Shown here piece by piece: positions 33,053-40,195 of a stretch of DNA of 41,025 nucleotides. The notes under the pieces are model-generated. The model made no database searches. It saw nothing but the letters and a program-made list of their open reading frames with translations, and was not told where the DNA came from. Source of the DNA: Solirubrobacterales bacterium. GTDB lineage: Bacteria; Actinomycetota; Thermoleophilia; Solirubrobacterales; Solirubrobacteraceae. How positions within the stretch are numbered: the stretch's first letter is position 1; each line of letters begins with the position of its first letter. The stretch is from positions 180 to 41,204 of the forward strand of contig PKXY01000031.1 of NCBI GenBank assembly GCA_003132505.1, read 5' to 3'. Made by a program: the position numbers and the translations under genes.

Positions 33053-34018
33053 ATGTCCGCGGAGCACAACCTGCAGGACCTGCGACTCGAAGGGATCAAC
33101 CACGTCACCGCGATCACCGGCGACGCACCGCTCAATGTCGACTTCTATACGCGTGTGCTCGGCCTGCGCCTCGTCACGAAGACGGTCAACCAGGACGACC
33201 CGACCGTCTACCACCTGTTCTTCGCCGACGAGGAAGGCTCGCCCGGGGCCGACCTGACGTTCTTCGAATATCCCGGGGCAGCACGTGGTCGCGCCGGTGC
33301 CGGCATGGCCCATCGCGTCATCTGGCGCGTCGGGTCGAGCGATTCGCTCGCCTTCTGGGCGGAGCGCCTCGCCGAGTTCGAGATTGGCCGGGCCGCCGAC
33401 CAAAGCTCGGTCCGCTTCGCCGATCCCGAAGGCCTCGAGCACGAGCTGCGCGTCGAGGACGTCCCCGACGTTCCGCTGCGCGCGTTTCACCCCGAGATCC
33501 CGGCGGAGCACGCGCTGCTTGGCTTCGCCGGCGTGCGCACCTACAGCCTCCGCGAGGATGCGAGCCGAGCGCTTCTCGAGCAGGTGCTCGCAGCGCAAAG
33601 CAACGGCAATGGCACGCTCGAGCTCCGCGGTGCGAGGCGCGGCGGCACGATCGCCTTCGACGCGCCGCCCGACGAGCGCGCGCGGCCGGGCGCTGGGACG
33701 ATCCACCACGTGGCTTGGGGCACAACCGTCGCCGAGCACCCGCTCTGGCACGAGCGTCTGCAGGCAGCGGGCGTCGCCAGTACGCCAATCATCGATCGCC
33801 ACTTCTTCCACTCGATCTACTTCCGCGAGCCGGGCGGGGTCCTCTATGAGATCGCCGACGACGGGCCAGGATTCGCGCACGACGTGCCGGTGAGCGAGCT
33901 CGGTCGGCAGGTCGTTCTGCCACCCTGGCTCGAATCGCGTCGCGCCGACATCGAAGCGAGCCTCACGCCACTGCCTGACCCGCGCGCCGGCTGGCCGACG
34001 GCGGACGCTCCGCACTAA
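33053..34018 (+). CDS. VOC-family ring-cleaving dioxygenase / glyoxalase-like protein (MhqA/MhqO-like)
   Basis: 321 residues from ATG 33053, with AAAGGCGG upstream; TTG 33035 is a less likely start. Two vicinal-oxygen-chelate modules: the first opens EGINHVTAITGDAPLNVDFY, with LGLRLVTKTVNQDDPTVYHL and the DLTFFEYPG strand; the second has TIHHVAWGT, IIDRHFFHSIYFREPGGVLYEIA. His17, the His of HHVAW and the Glu of LYEIA are the expected metal ligands. This layout matches Bacillus MhqA/MhqO, proteins induced by quinones and controlled by a MarR repressor. Activity on hydroquinones or catechols is inferred. A palindromic site lies just upstream; no MarR gene is in the window. Confidence 0.85.
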   Translation: MSAEHNLQDLRLEGINHVTAITGDAPLNVDFYTRVLGLRLVTKTVNQDDPTVYHLFFADEEGSPGADLTFFEYPGAARGRAGAGMAHRVIWRVGSSDSLAFWAERLAEFEIGRAADQSSVRFADPEGLEHELRVEDVPDVPLRAFHPEIPAEHALLGFAGVRTYSLREDASRALLEQVLAAQSNGNGTLELRGARRGGTIAFDAPPDERARPGAGTIHHVAWGTTVAEHPLWHERLQAAGVASTPIIDRHFFHSIYFREPGGVLYEIADDGPGFAHDVPVSELGRQVVLPPWLESRRADIEASLTPLPDPRAGWPTADAPH

Positions 34019-34056
34019 CCCGCCGCCCGGACCGCCGGACCGCTTCACAGAGTCGC

Positions 34057-34062
34057 TACCAT
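34057..34062 (+). promoter_or_regulatory. Candidate -10 hexamer for tRNA-Phe
   Basis: TACCAT, 9 nt before the first base of the tRNA; similar spacing to protein genes here supports the hexamer as a real -10. Confidence 0.45.
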
Positions 34063-34071
34063 CGGCGGCCC

Positions 34072-34144
34072 GGCGAGATAGCTCAGTTGGTAGAGCACAC
34101 GACTGAAAATCGTGGTGTCCCCAGTTCGAGTCTGGGTCTCGCCA
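34072..34144 (+). tRNA. tRNA-Phe (GAA)
   Basis: 73 nt. Acceptor GGCGAGA (34072-34078) pairs with TCTCGCC (34137-34143), discriminator A 34144. D arm GCTC..GAGC, anticodon stem CACGA/TCGTG with loop CTGAAAA, anticodon GAA at 34105-34107, T arm CCCAG TTCGAGT CTGGG. CCA is not encoded; the next bases are TTCG, so CCA must be added by the nucleotidyltransferase. Confidence 0.97.
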
Positions 34145-34146
34145 TT

Positions 34147-34179
34147 CGAAGAAAGCCCGCAAATGACGAGGTTTCTTCG
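34147..34179 (+). terminator. Hairpin after tRNA-Phe
   Basis: CGAAGAAA (34147-34154) pairs with TTTCTTCG (34172-34179), 8 bp, with a 17-nt loop, starting 3 nt after the tRNA. Probable 3'-trailer hairpin or terminator. Confidence 0.45.
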
Positions 34180-34350
34180 CTGTCGCTCACTCGTTTCTGA
34201 CTGCGTTGAGCCCAGCCGCCGGGGCGCGGGTCAAACAGCCGATGATCGGGGTGCTTCGCGAAGCGACATCGGGCTTTGGGGCCCGTGATCACCAGCAATC
34301 GCGGGCGCTTCGACGATCGCGGCGGTTTCGAATCGCGGCACGGGTCGCGA

Positions 34351-34356
34351 TAGGCT
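34351..34356 (+). promoter_or_regulatory. Candidate -10 hexamer for the M29 aminopeptidase
   Basis: TAGGCT, 6 nt before ATG 34363, no Shine-Dalgarno; a clear leaderless pattern. Confidence 0.5.
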
Positions 34357-34362
34357 TGGGTT

Positions 34363-35574
34363 ATGGCTGACGATCAGGCCGCGCGCATCGAGCGGCTTGG
34401 TGCGCTCGCCGTTGAGGTCTCAGCGAACGTGGCCGACGGGCAGACCGTGATCGTGCGGGCCCATCTCGTAGACGCGCCGCTTGTGCGCGCCATCGTTCGT
34501 GCGGCCTACCGCCGGGGCGCCCATCAGGTGGACGTCGAGTGGAACGACCCGCTCGTGCGGAAGATCCGCCTCGAGGAGGCGGCTGACGGTGCGCTCGGCT
34601 GGGTCTCTCCATGGGTGCACGAGCTCCCGACCCAGCTCGCGGGGCTGCGTGGTTCGGCGATCACGGGCGCCGGTGATCCGGCGCCCGGGCTTTACGACGA
34701 CATTGATGCGGGGCGCCTGGGGCGCGACACCGTCCCGGTCCCGGAGTGGGGTGTGGTGGTTGGGGAGCGGACCGTCAACTGGGGGATCGTGCCCTCGCCG
34801 AGCCGCGGGTGGGCCGGCCTGGTCCACCCCGATCTCGACGGTGACGCGGCGCTCGAGCGGCTGTGGTCACAGATCGAGCGTGTCTGCCGGCTCGACGAGC
34901 CTGACCCGGGCGCGGCGTGGCGCAAGCGGACCGCCGATCTTGCCGGCGCGGCCGAGCGGCTGACCCTGGCGCAGCTTGACACGCTGCATTTCGAGGGCGA
35001 GGGGACGGACTTGCACGTCGGGCTCTTGCCAGGCGTAGGGTGGCTGGGTGGCGGCTTGACCACGGTGTGGGGCCGTGAGCACTTGCCGAACATCCCGACC
35101 GAGGAGGTGTTCACAAGCCCCGATCCTGAGCGAACCGAGGGCGTCGTGCGCTCGACCAAGCCGCTGCTCGTCAACGGCCGAGCCGTCACCGGGCTGCGGA
35201 TGCGCTTCGAGCGCGGGCGTGCGGTCGAGATCGAGGCTGACAGCGGTGCCGAGCTGTTGCGCGAGCTCGCTTCACGCGACGATGGTGCCGCCCGTCTTGG
35301 CGAGGTCGCGCTCGTCGATGGGAGTGGCCGGATCGGGCCGCTCGACACCGTGTTCCGTCACACCCTGCTCGACGAGAACGCGGCGAGTCACATCGCGATC
35401 GGCCGCGGCTTTGGCTTTCTCTCCGAGGACCCGCAGTCAGCCGGCCGGATCAACACAAGCGCGGTGCACACCGACTTCATGATCGGCGGGCCGGGTGTCC
35501 GTGTCAGCGGCCGCACGCGCGACGGACGCGACGTCGAGGTACTCGCCGAAGACGGAACCTGGCGCCTACCGTAA
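34363..35574 (+). CDS. M29 family metallo-aminopeptidase (AmpS/thermophilic aminopeptidase type)
   Basis: 403 residues, normal for M29 (about 410). Cytosolic dimeric enzyme with two divalent metals that removes N-terminal residues from peptides. Seen: DGQTVIVRAHLVDAPLVRAI, GAHQVDVEWNDP, and the C-terminal metal site: Glu247/Glu248 in NIPTEEVFTSPD, Glu in LGEVALVD, His and Asp in FRHTLLDENAASHIAIG, and HTDFMIG. Start ATG 34363 is set by the hexamer 6 nt before and by the family N-terminus. Stands alone downstream of tRNA-Phe; with the peptide importer and the M20 enzyme it would serve peptide use. Confidence 0.93.
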   Translation: MADDQAARIERLGALAVEVSANVADGQTVIVRAHLVDAPLVRAIVRAAYRRGAHQVDVEWNDPLVRKIRLEEAADGALGWVSPWVHELPTQLAGLRGSAITGAGDPAPGLYDDIDAGRLGRDTVPVPEWGVVVGERTVNWGIVPSPSRGWAGLVHPDLDGDAALERLWSQIERVCRLDEPDPGAAWRKRTADLAGAAERLTLAQLDTLHFEGEGTDLHVGLLPGVGWLGGGLTTVWGREHLPNIPTEEVFTSPDPERTEGVVRSTKPLLVNGRAVTGLRMRFERGRAVEIEADSGAELLRELASRDDGAARLGEVALVDGSGRIGPLDTVFRHTLLDENAASHIAIGRGFGFLSEDPQSAGRINTSAVHTDFMIGGPGVRVSGRTRDGRDVEVLAEDGTWRLP

Positions 35575-35634
35575 GCGCGGAGGGGCGCCGCAACGTCACG
35601 ACGATGGTGATGATGTCGAGATGAGGGCTTGGCC

Positions 35635-35640
35635 TAGACT
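35635..35640 (+). promoter_or_regulatory. Candidate -10 hexamer before the monooxygenase leader ORF
   Basis: TAGACT followed by 7 nt and ATG 35648. The position means the transcript would begin on a 10-codon ORF rather than on the enzyme gene. Confidence 0.45.
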
Positions 35641-35647
35641 CGTCGGC

Positions 35648-35680
35648 ATGCAGTGCACAGAGCCGACGCCGACCGCGTAA
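35648..35680 (+). CDS. Possible leaderless 10-codon leader peptide
   Basis: ATG 35648 to TAA 35680 encodes MQCTEPTPTA. It begins 7 nt after TAGACT, the spacing of leaderless genes here, and stops 12 nt before the GTG of the monooxygenase gene. It may be a regulatory leader (one Cys, three Thr, two Pro) or coincidence. Confidence 0.35.
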   Translation: MQCTEPTPTA

Positions 35681-35692
35681 GACCAAATCGTC

Positions 35693-36682
35693 GTGATCAA
35701 GGTCCACGCAATGGGCGTTACGGCCCCGACCGGACTCAGAGAGCAGGTCCGGTCGATCGAGGACGCCGGGTTGGACGGCATGTTTCTGGCCGACCACCTG
35801 TTCATCAGCCATGGCAGGTCTCGACGCGAAGCGATCGGCGGCGGCGATCCCTTCGTCAAGCTCGCGCTGGCCGGCACCATGTCGGACCAACTCATTTTGG
35901 GCACGAGCGTCGTCAACATCGGACTGGCACACCCCGCGCTGGCTCTGCGATCGTTTATCGAGCTGGCGACGCAGTTCGGCGGCGAGCGGGTCCTTGCTGG
36001 AATTGGTGCCGGCTGGAACCGCGAGGAGTTCGATGCGCTTGGCATGGAGTTCCCGCCCCTGGCCCGGCGGATGGACCGCCTCGAGGACGCGGCGTTGCTG
36101 GCTCGAGCGCTCTTCGACGACGGCTTTGCCGAGCTCGGAGGCGAGTACGTCCCCGTGCGCGAGCTGTCGCTTGGCCCACCGCCCTCGCCTCCGCCTCGCC
36201 TCCTGCTCGGTGGTGGCTCCGATCGTCTCCTCGAGATCGCCGGACGACATGCCGACGTGCTCGATCTCAACGGCTCGTCGCGCCGTCTCAAGCTCGGGGG
36301 CCCTCATCCTGCCCTGAGGGACCTGGCACGCCGATTCACCACGACGGTCGACGATCTGGAGGAGTCAGTACGGCGCGTTCAGGAAAGCGCCAGAGCGGCG
36401 GGACGACACCCGAACGCCGTGGAGTTCTCTGTCATCGTCAACGCGGTCCGCTTCTGCTCTGAGAGGGAGCTAGAGGTCGTCGAGGCCGAACTCTGCAAGG
36501 ACGCAGGAATCGACCGCCAGTCGCTCGCGGACTGTCCCTATGTGTTCCTGGGTTCAGCCGAGCGTATGCGGGCGCAACTTGCCGAACGTGTCGAGCGGAT
36601 CGGCTTGCGCCATCTCATTCTCGCTGCGGGTCTTCCCGACGTCATGGCCCGCTTTCGCCAGGAGGTTGTGGCCGCCAGCTAG
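35693..36682 (+). CDS. LLM-class flavin/F420-dependent oxidoreductase
   Basis: 329 residues. Bacterial luciferase-like TIM barrel that uses FMN or F420. Seen: SIEDAGLDGMFLADHLF, LILGTSVVNIGLAHPALALR (cofactor-binding strands), GERVLAGIGAGWNREEFDALG (the signature GxGaGW..EE), and PPPRLLLGGGSDRLLEIAGRHAD. The GAGWN..E pattern is most common in actinobacterial F420-linked members, but FMN cannot be excluded; substrate unknown. The start is GTG 35693; ATG 35711 is an alternative that removes 6 residues. No good ribosome site is seen, so translation may depend on the short ORF upstream. Confidence 0.87.
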   Translation: MIKVHAMGVTAPTGLREQVRSIEDAGLDGMFLADHLFISHGRSRREAIGGGDPFVKLALAGTMSDQLILGTSVVNIGLAHPALALRSFIELATQFGGERVLAGIGAGWNREEFDALGMEFPPLARRMDRLEDAALLARALFDDGFAELGGEYVPVRELSLGPPPSPPPRLLLGGGSDRLLEIAGRHADVLDLNGSSRRLKLGGPHPALRDLARRFTTTVDDLEESVRRVQESARAAGRHPNAVEFSVIVNAVRFCSERELEVVEAELCKDAGIDRQSLADCPYVFLGSAERMRAQLAERVERIGLRHLILAAGLPDVMARFRQEVVAAS

Positions 36683-36710
36683 GCGCGACCACCGGCCTGG
36701 CTTCGCGCGA

Positions 36711-36899
36711 TCACCGGTCGAGGTCGAATCGATGACGCGCGACGATTCCGAGCTCCTCGCGCTCACGTGTGGCTCGAAGCTCGCGCGCTTCCTTGTGCGC
36801 CTGCTCGTTACGCGCGGCGATCTCAAGCAGGAGATCGCTGTACGTCGTCGCGGACGTCGAACGCCCGCCAGGCTGCTCCTCCGAAGGCTCTTTCGCCAT
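36711..36899 (-). CDS. Small charged protein, unknown
   Basis: 62 residues from ATG 36899, with AAGGAG 9 nt upstream, which supports it as a real gene. Highly charged and helical: SDLLLEIAARNEQAHKEARE, then LRATREREELGIVARHRFD. No hydrophobic segment, no Cys. I do not recognise it; possibly a DNA-, RNA- or protein-binding helix pair. Convergent with the monooxygenase gene. Confidence 0.6.
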   Translation of the reverse strand: MAKEPSEEQPGGRSTSATTYSDLLLEIAARNEQAHKEARELRATREREELGIVARHRFDLDR

Positions 36900-37029
36900 C
36901 TAGTTCCACTCCTTGCACTCTCCGGGGTGATCTAGCCACAGGGAAATGCGAGAGCACAACACTCAGCCGTGGAGCTACCTCCCGAGTCTATCGGAGCGCA
37001 GAGGTCTGACCGACCGGTCGCGACCGATG

Positions 37030-37473
37030 CTAGCCGAGGGCTTGTGCTATCGCGGCAGTCGCCGCGCGCTCGGCGTCGCTGACTCCGTCTGCGCCGCCGC
37101 CATGCTCTCGGTGTGCGTGCGCGACCTTGTCCGCGAGGTCGACGATGAAACGTTTGTACTGCGCCAGCTCCTCAGGAGTCGCTTTGCTCTCGAGCAGGGC
37201 AACCGCGTCGCGAAGATGGCCCAGCGAGTGCTCCTCGAGCTCCTCGATGGAGTGGTAGCGCGTGTGATCGAGCTTCGGCTTCACTGCGACGATCTCGTCG
37301 AGTAACTCGCTTTGACCGTGGTGTTGGCGTGCCTCGACGTAGGCCTTCGCCATTGAGACCGTCTCGCGCAGCATCCCGCCTCGCTGTGCCGTGATCACGA
37401 TCATGCCCGCGCTCGGCGGTCCCTCGAGAATCAGCTCCCACTCCTGCGCTGTGAAGTCGGCCTTCGTCGTCAT
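37030..37473 (-). CDS. Conserved-type cytosolic protein, unknown function
   Basis: 147 residues from ATG 37473, with GAGGGAG 6 nt upstream. All-helical and acidic: QEWELILEGPPSAGMIVITA, LRETVSMAKAYVEARQHHG, LLDEIVAVKPKLDHTRY, LEEHSLGHLRDAVALLESKA and YKRFIVDLADKVAHAHRE. The layout recalls a bacterial hypothetical family seen in actinobacteria and relatives, without a known role. His residues are frequent (HH, HTRYH, HSLGH, HAHREH) and could bind metal. It is divergent from the DUF2142 gene. Confidence 0.7.
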   Translation of the reverse strand: MTTKADFTAQEWELILEGPPSAGMIVITAQRGGMLRETVSMAKAYVEARQHHGQSELLDEIVAVKPKLDHTRYHSIEELEEHSLGHLRDAVALLESKATPEELAQYKRFIVDLADKVAHAHREHGGGADGVSDAERAATAAIAQALG

Positions 37474-37513
37474 TCAACGCTCCCTCTCGCGGTGTCGAAA
37501 ACCCTTTGGCGCC

Positions 37514-37519
37514 AGTGTA
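37514..37519 (-). promoter_or_regulatory. Candidate -10 hexamer for the 147-residue protein
   Basis: TACACT on the minus strand; transcription would start about 33 nt before the ATG, in line with the presence of a ribosome site there. Confidence 0.3.
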
Positions 37520-37603
37520 GGCGGTACCTGTCACGGCCTCGCCGCGGCGGCCGTCTTGGCCGCTAGGTGGGCGGGAGGAGCGAAACAGGCCCGGCGCTCC
37601 CGT

Positions 37604-37609
37604 TAGCAT
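37604..37609 (+). promoter_or_regulatory. Candidate -10 hexamer for the DUF2142 gene
   Basis: TAGCAT, 15 nt before ATG 37625; short leader, no ribosome site. Confidence 0.35.
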
Positions 37610-37624
37610 CCTGCCCCACGGCTG

Positions 37625-39199
37625 ATGCACCGATCCGCGCACGACCCGACAGCGGCAGGGCCGGGCTCGCGGTGGCTGCGCGCCGGCTCGGCGCGCTGGC
37701 TGCTGCTGGTCACATACGCAGCGCTCGGGCTGGCGTGGGTGTTCAGCGACCCGCCGTTCACCGGACCAGATGAGGCCGCCCAGTTTCTGCGTGCGGTGGG
37801 GATCAGCGATGGTGCACTGATCGGTGCCCCCGGGCACGGCCAACCCGTCAGCGCTGTGCCGCTGCGCCAGCAGGCCATGGCCAGCACCTCACGCGGAGTG
37901 ATCGTGCCCTCCGGCCTCTCGCCGGATGCTTATTCGTGCGAGCTGCTCGACCCGGATATCTCTGCGGCTTGCACCGAGAACGCGGCGGAGAACACGGCGA
38001 GCGTGCGCGAATTCACTTACGTCGGCACTTACCAGCCCTTGCCGTTCCTGCTCCCTGCGCTCGTCCTGCGGGCGGACGATCATGCCGGCGGCTCGCTGCG
38101 ACTGGCCCGGTTGGCAACGCTCGCGATCTGGCTCGCGCTGCTCGCGGTCGCCATCTGGGCGCTCTGGGACGAGAGCTTCGGCGCTCCGTCGCTTGTCGGG
38201 ATCATTCTCGCGCTCACGCCAATGGTCGTCTACCTCGGCGCCAGCATGAGCGATTCGAGCACCGAGATCATGGCCTCGCTCGCGTTCTTCGCAGTTCTAC
38301 TGCGGATCGGACGCGACAGCGAACACGTAGCGTCGCGGGGTGTCTGGGGGCTCGCCGGGGCGTGCGGCGTAGTGCTCGCGCTGAGCCGTCCGCTCGGCCC
38401 AGTCTGGATTGCGTTCGACCTCGCGATCTCGGTGGCTCTTGTCGGACCGCGCGCGGCGTGGGCGTTGGTAAGCCGCGGCGGACGGCCCGCCCTCGCGAGC
38501 GCCGTCGCGGTCTTTGTCGCGATCGCGCTCAACCGCTACTGGGAGGCGAAATACGAGCCGCATGTCGTCTTCACCCCGTTTCCGGCACTTGACGTGTTGA
38601 GCGCCGGTGCTCAGGACCTGCACAGCATCCTCGGCGAGTTCATCGGCAACTTCGGCTATCTGAACGTGCCGCTCAGCCCGAGCCTGGAGTGGCTCTGGGC
38701 GCTCGCGGCCGCCGTGCTGCTCGGTCTAGCGCTTGCCGTCGGGCGAGCTGGCGCGCGCGTCGCAATCGCCGTCGCCGCCCTCATCGCGGTGGCGTTTCCC
38801 ATCTACCTGTTCGCGGCGTCGCTTCGCTTCACCGGCTTCGGACTACAGGGTCGCTACACGCTGCCGGTGGCGGTCGTCATTCCGCTCGTCGCCGCAGAGG
38901 CTCTGCGGCGCGGACGGGCTCGCCTTCCAGCGACGCTGCCGGCAGCTCTCCTCGCAGCCGTCGCGGTGATCGCCGGGGCGGTGCAGCTGATCGCGTGGTG
39001 GACGAACGCGCAGCGCTACGCCGTCGGCGCCGGCGGGCCCACCTGGTTTCTTGGTGTGGCTCAGTGGAGCCCGCCCGTCGGCTGGCCGGTTTGGGCCAGC
39101 GTCGCCGTCGTCGCATCGCTCCTTCTCGCCGTCTTTTGGATCGAGCCGCCTGCCGCTCCGGGTCGCCGAGCCGTTGCCGCGAAGTGGTTGCGATCCTGA
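37625..39199 (+). CDS. DUF2142 family polytopic membrane protein
   Basis: 524 residues, about 11-12 hydrophobic segments. The first external loop has the family signature DPPFTGPDEAAQFLRAVGIS (P-DE-H/Q-F pattern), followed by YLGASMSDSSTEIMASLAFF, the second conserved loop. These proteins resemble GT-C glycosyltransferases and are common in envelope polysaccharide clusters of actinobacteria. The substrate and donor are unknown. No glycan-cluster genes are adjacent; its neighbours are small unrelated genes. Confidence 0.85.
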   Translation: MHRSAHDPTAAGPGSRWLRAGSARWLLLVTYAALGLAWVFSDPPFTGPDEAAQFLRAVGISDGALIGAPGHGQPVSAVPLRQQAMASTSRGVIVPSGLSPDAYSCELLDPDISAACTENAAENTASVREFTYVGTYQPLPFLLPALVLRADDHAGGSLRLARLATLAIWLALLAVAIWALWDESFGAPSLVGIILALTPMVVYLGASMSDSSTEIMASLAFFAVLLRIGRDSEHVASRGVWGLAGACGVVLALSRPLGPVWIAFDLAISVALVGPRAAWALVSRGGRPALASAVAVFVAIALNRYWEAKYEPHVVFTPFPALDVLSAGAQDLHSILGEFIGNFGYLNVPLSPSLEWLWALAAAVLLGLALAVGRAGARVAIAVAALIAVAFPIYLFAASLRFTGFGLQGRYTLPVAVVIPLVAAEALRRGRARLPATLPAALLAAVAVIAGAVQLIAWWTNAQRYAVGAGGPTWFLGVAQWSPPVGWPVWASVAVVASLLLAVFWIEPPAAPGRRAVAAKWLRS

Positions 39200-39293
39200 C
39201 GCGCTCGAGGTCCTGGCGTCCGGAGTAGCGAATCGTGCCGTCGGCGGCGAGCGCGCTGGGATCTGAAGCTGCCGGCGAAACCTGTGGCGAGGC

Positions 39294-39509
39294 TCAGCTG
39301 GCGACTGTGCGCCGGAACAGAAACGCGCTGACGGCGGCCAGCACGAGCGCCAGAATGGGCAGCGTCGCACCGATCACGCCGGCAACGGCCAAGACGACCC
39401 CGACGACGCCGGCGAGCCCGAGGACGCCGCCACCAACCGCCAGCCGGTAGGCGCGCCGCTCGCGCACGCGGCGCGGGGTGTAGCTGGGACGCTTCTGCAG
39501 GTCGCCCAT
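39294..39509 (-). CDS. Small two-TM membrane protein
   Basis: 71 residues from ATG 39509. Basic N-terminus (QKRPSYTPRRVRERRAYR) followed by two hydrophobic segments, LAVGGGVLGLAGVVGVVLAVAG and IGATLPILALVLAAVSAFLF, and a short FRRT tail. The basic start should stay in the cytosol. No family recognised. A longer form starting upstream at 39584 is possible but its first 25 residues overlap the nitroreductase 3' end. It follows that gene by 43 bp and may be co-transcribed. Confidence 0.6.
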   Translation of the reverse strand: MGDLQKRPSYTPRRVRERRAYRLAVGGGVLGLAGVVGVVLAVAGVIGATLPILALVLAAVSAFLFRRTVAS

Positions 39510-39552
39510 CGGGGGAACGATAGCGGGCGCCGGCAGCGGAACGGCCCGGCCC

Positions 39553-40068
39553 CTACCAGCGACCGCGGTGGACAACGTCGTCAAACGCCCGCCGGTTGAT
39601 CTTCGTGAGCGGCGCGAGCGGCCGCTCGCTTGGGTGGCCGATCGCGATCAGGTAGGCGCAGAATCGGTCCTCCGGGAAGCCGAGCAGCTCGCGCGCGAGA
39701 TCCTGGTCTCCCACCGCCGCGTGCCCTGTGCCGAGCCCGAGGTCCGCCGCTGCGATGAGGATGCTCATCGTTGCCTGGCCGAGGTCGTACTGCTCGATCG
39801 ACTGCTCGCGCGCGTCGTCGAAGCTTGGAGCGATCAATGCGATCGTCGCTGCCGACGTGGCTACGTGCGCCGCACCAACCCAGACCTTCGAGAGCGCTTG
39901 GAGTTGCGGGCGGTCGGTCACCAGCACGAAGTCCCAAGGCTGCCGATTGCGAGCCGAGGGAGTCCGCCGCGCGGCCTCAAGGATGCGGTCCAGCTGTGTG
40001 TCTGCAAGCGGTTGATCGGTGAACGAGCGCACATTGCGCCTGGCCCGAATCGCGTCCCAGGTCTCCAT
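39553..40068 (-). CDS. Nitroreductase family FMN enzyme
   Basis: 171 residues from ATG 40068, behind AAGGAG (8 nt). NADH/NADPH-dependent flavoprotein fold: WDAIRARRNVRSFTDQPL (FMN phosphate Arg), RRTPSARNRQPWDFVLV (the SxxNxQPW FMN motif), DLGQATMSILIAAADLGLGT and FCAYLIAIGHPSERPL at the C-terminus. Shorter than the classical 215-residue NfsB type and closer to the compact RutE/HsnR-like group. Substrate unknown (nitro compounds, quinones or dehalogenation-type reactions are known for the family). Divergent from the glutamate decarboxylase gene. Confidence 0.9.
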   Translation of the reverse strand: METWDAIRARRNVRSFTDQPLADTQLDRILEAARRTPSARNRQPWDFVLVTDRPQLQALSKVWVGAAHVATSAATIALIAPSFDDAREQSIEQYDLGQATMSILIAAADLGLGTGHAAVGDQDLARELLGFPEDRFCAYLIAIGHPSERPLAPLTKINRRAFDDVVHRGRW

Positions 40069-40159
40069 CGCGACAACTCCTTCCGTTCGTGATCGGCAAA
40101 CCCGCCCCTCCGCCGGGCGCCGCGCAGTTCTAAGTAGACCATCCTCAGGCGGCGAGCCG

Positions 40160-40165
40160 TAGGAT
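40160..40165 (+). promoter_or_regulatory. Candidate -10 hexamer for glutamate decarboxylase
   Basis: TAGGAT, 30 nt before ATG 40196; the leader would contain the GAGGAGG ribosome site. Confidence 0.35.
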
Positions 40166-40195
40166 CGCCCGAAGCACGCGAGCGAGGAGGACAGG

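Noticed and set aside
32444..34162. Minus-strand open frame of 572 codons over the VOC dioxygenase gene
   Set aside because: Begins inside the antisense of tRNA-Phe (DPDSNWGHHDFQSCALP-type artefact) and runs antisense to two well-supported genes; low-complexity Arg/Ala/Asp composition.
34083..34298. Minus-strand open frame of 71 codons antisense to tRNA-Phe
   Set aside because: Its C-terminal RPRLELGTPRFSVVCSTN is the well-known artefact peptide made by reading a tRNA gene backwards; no ribosome site.
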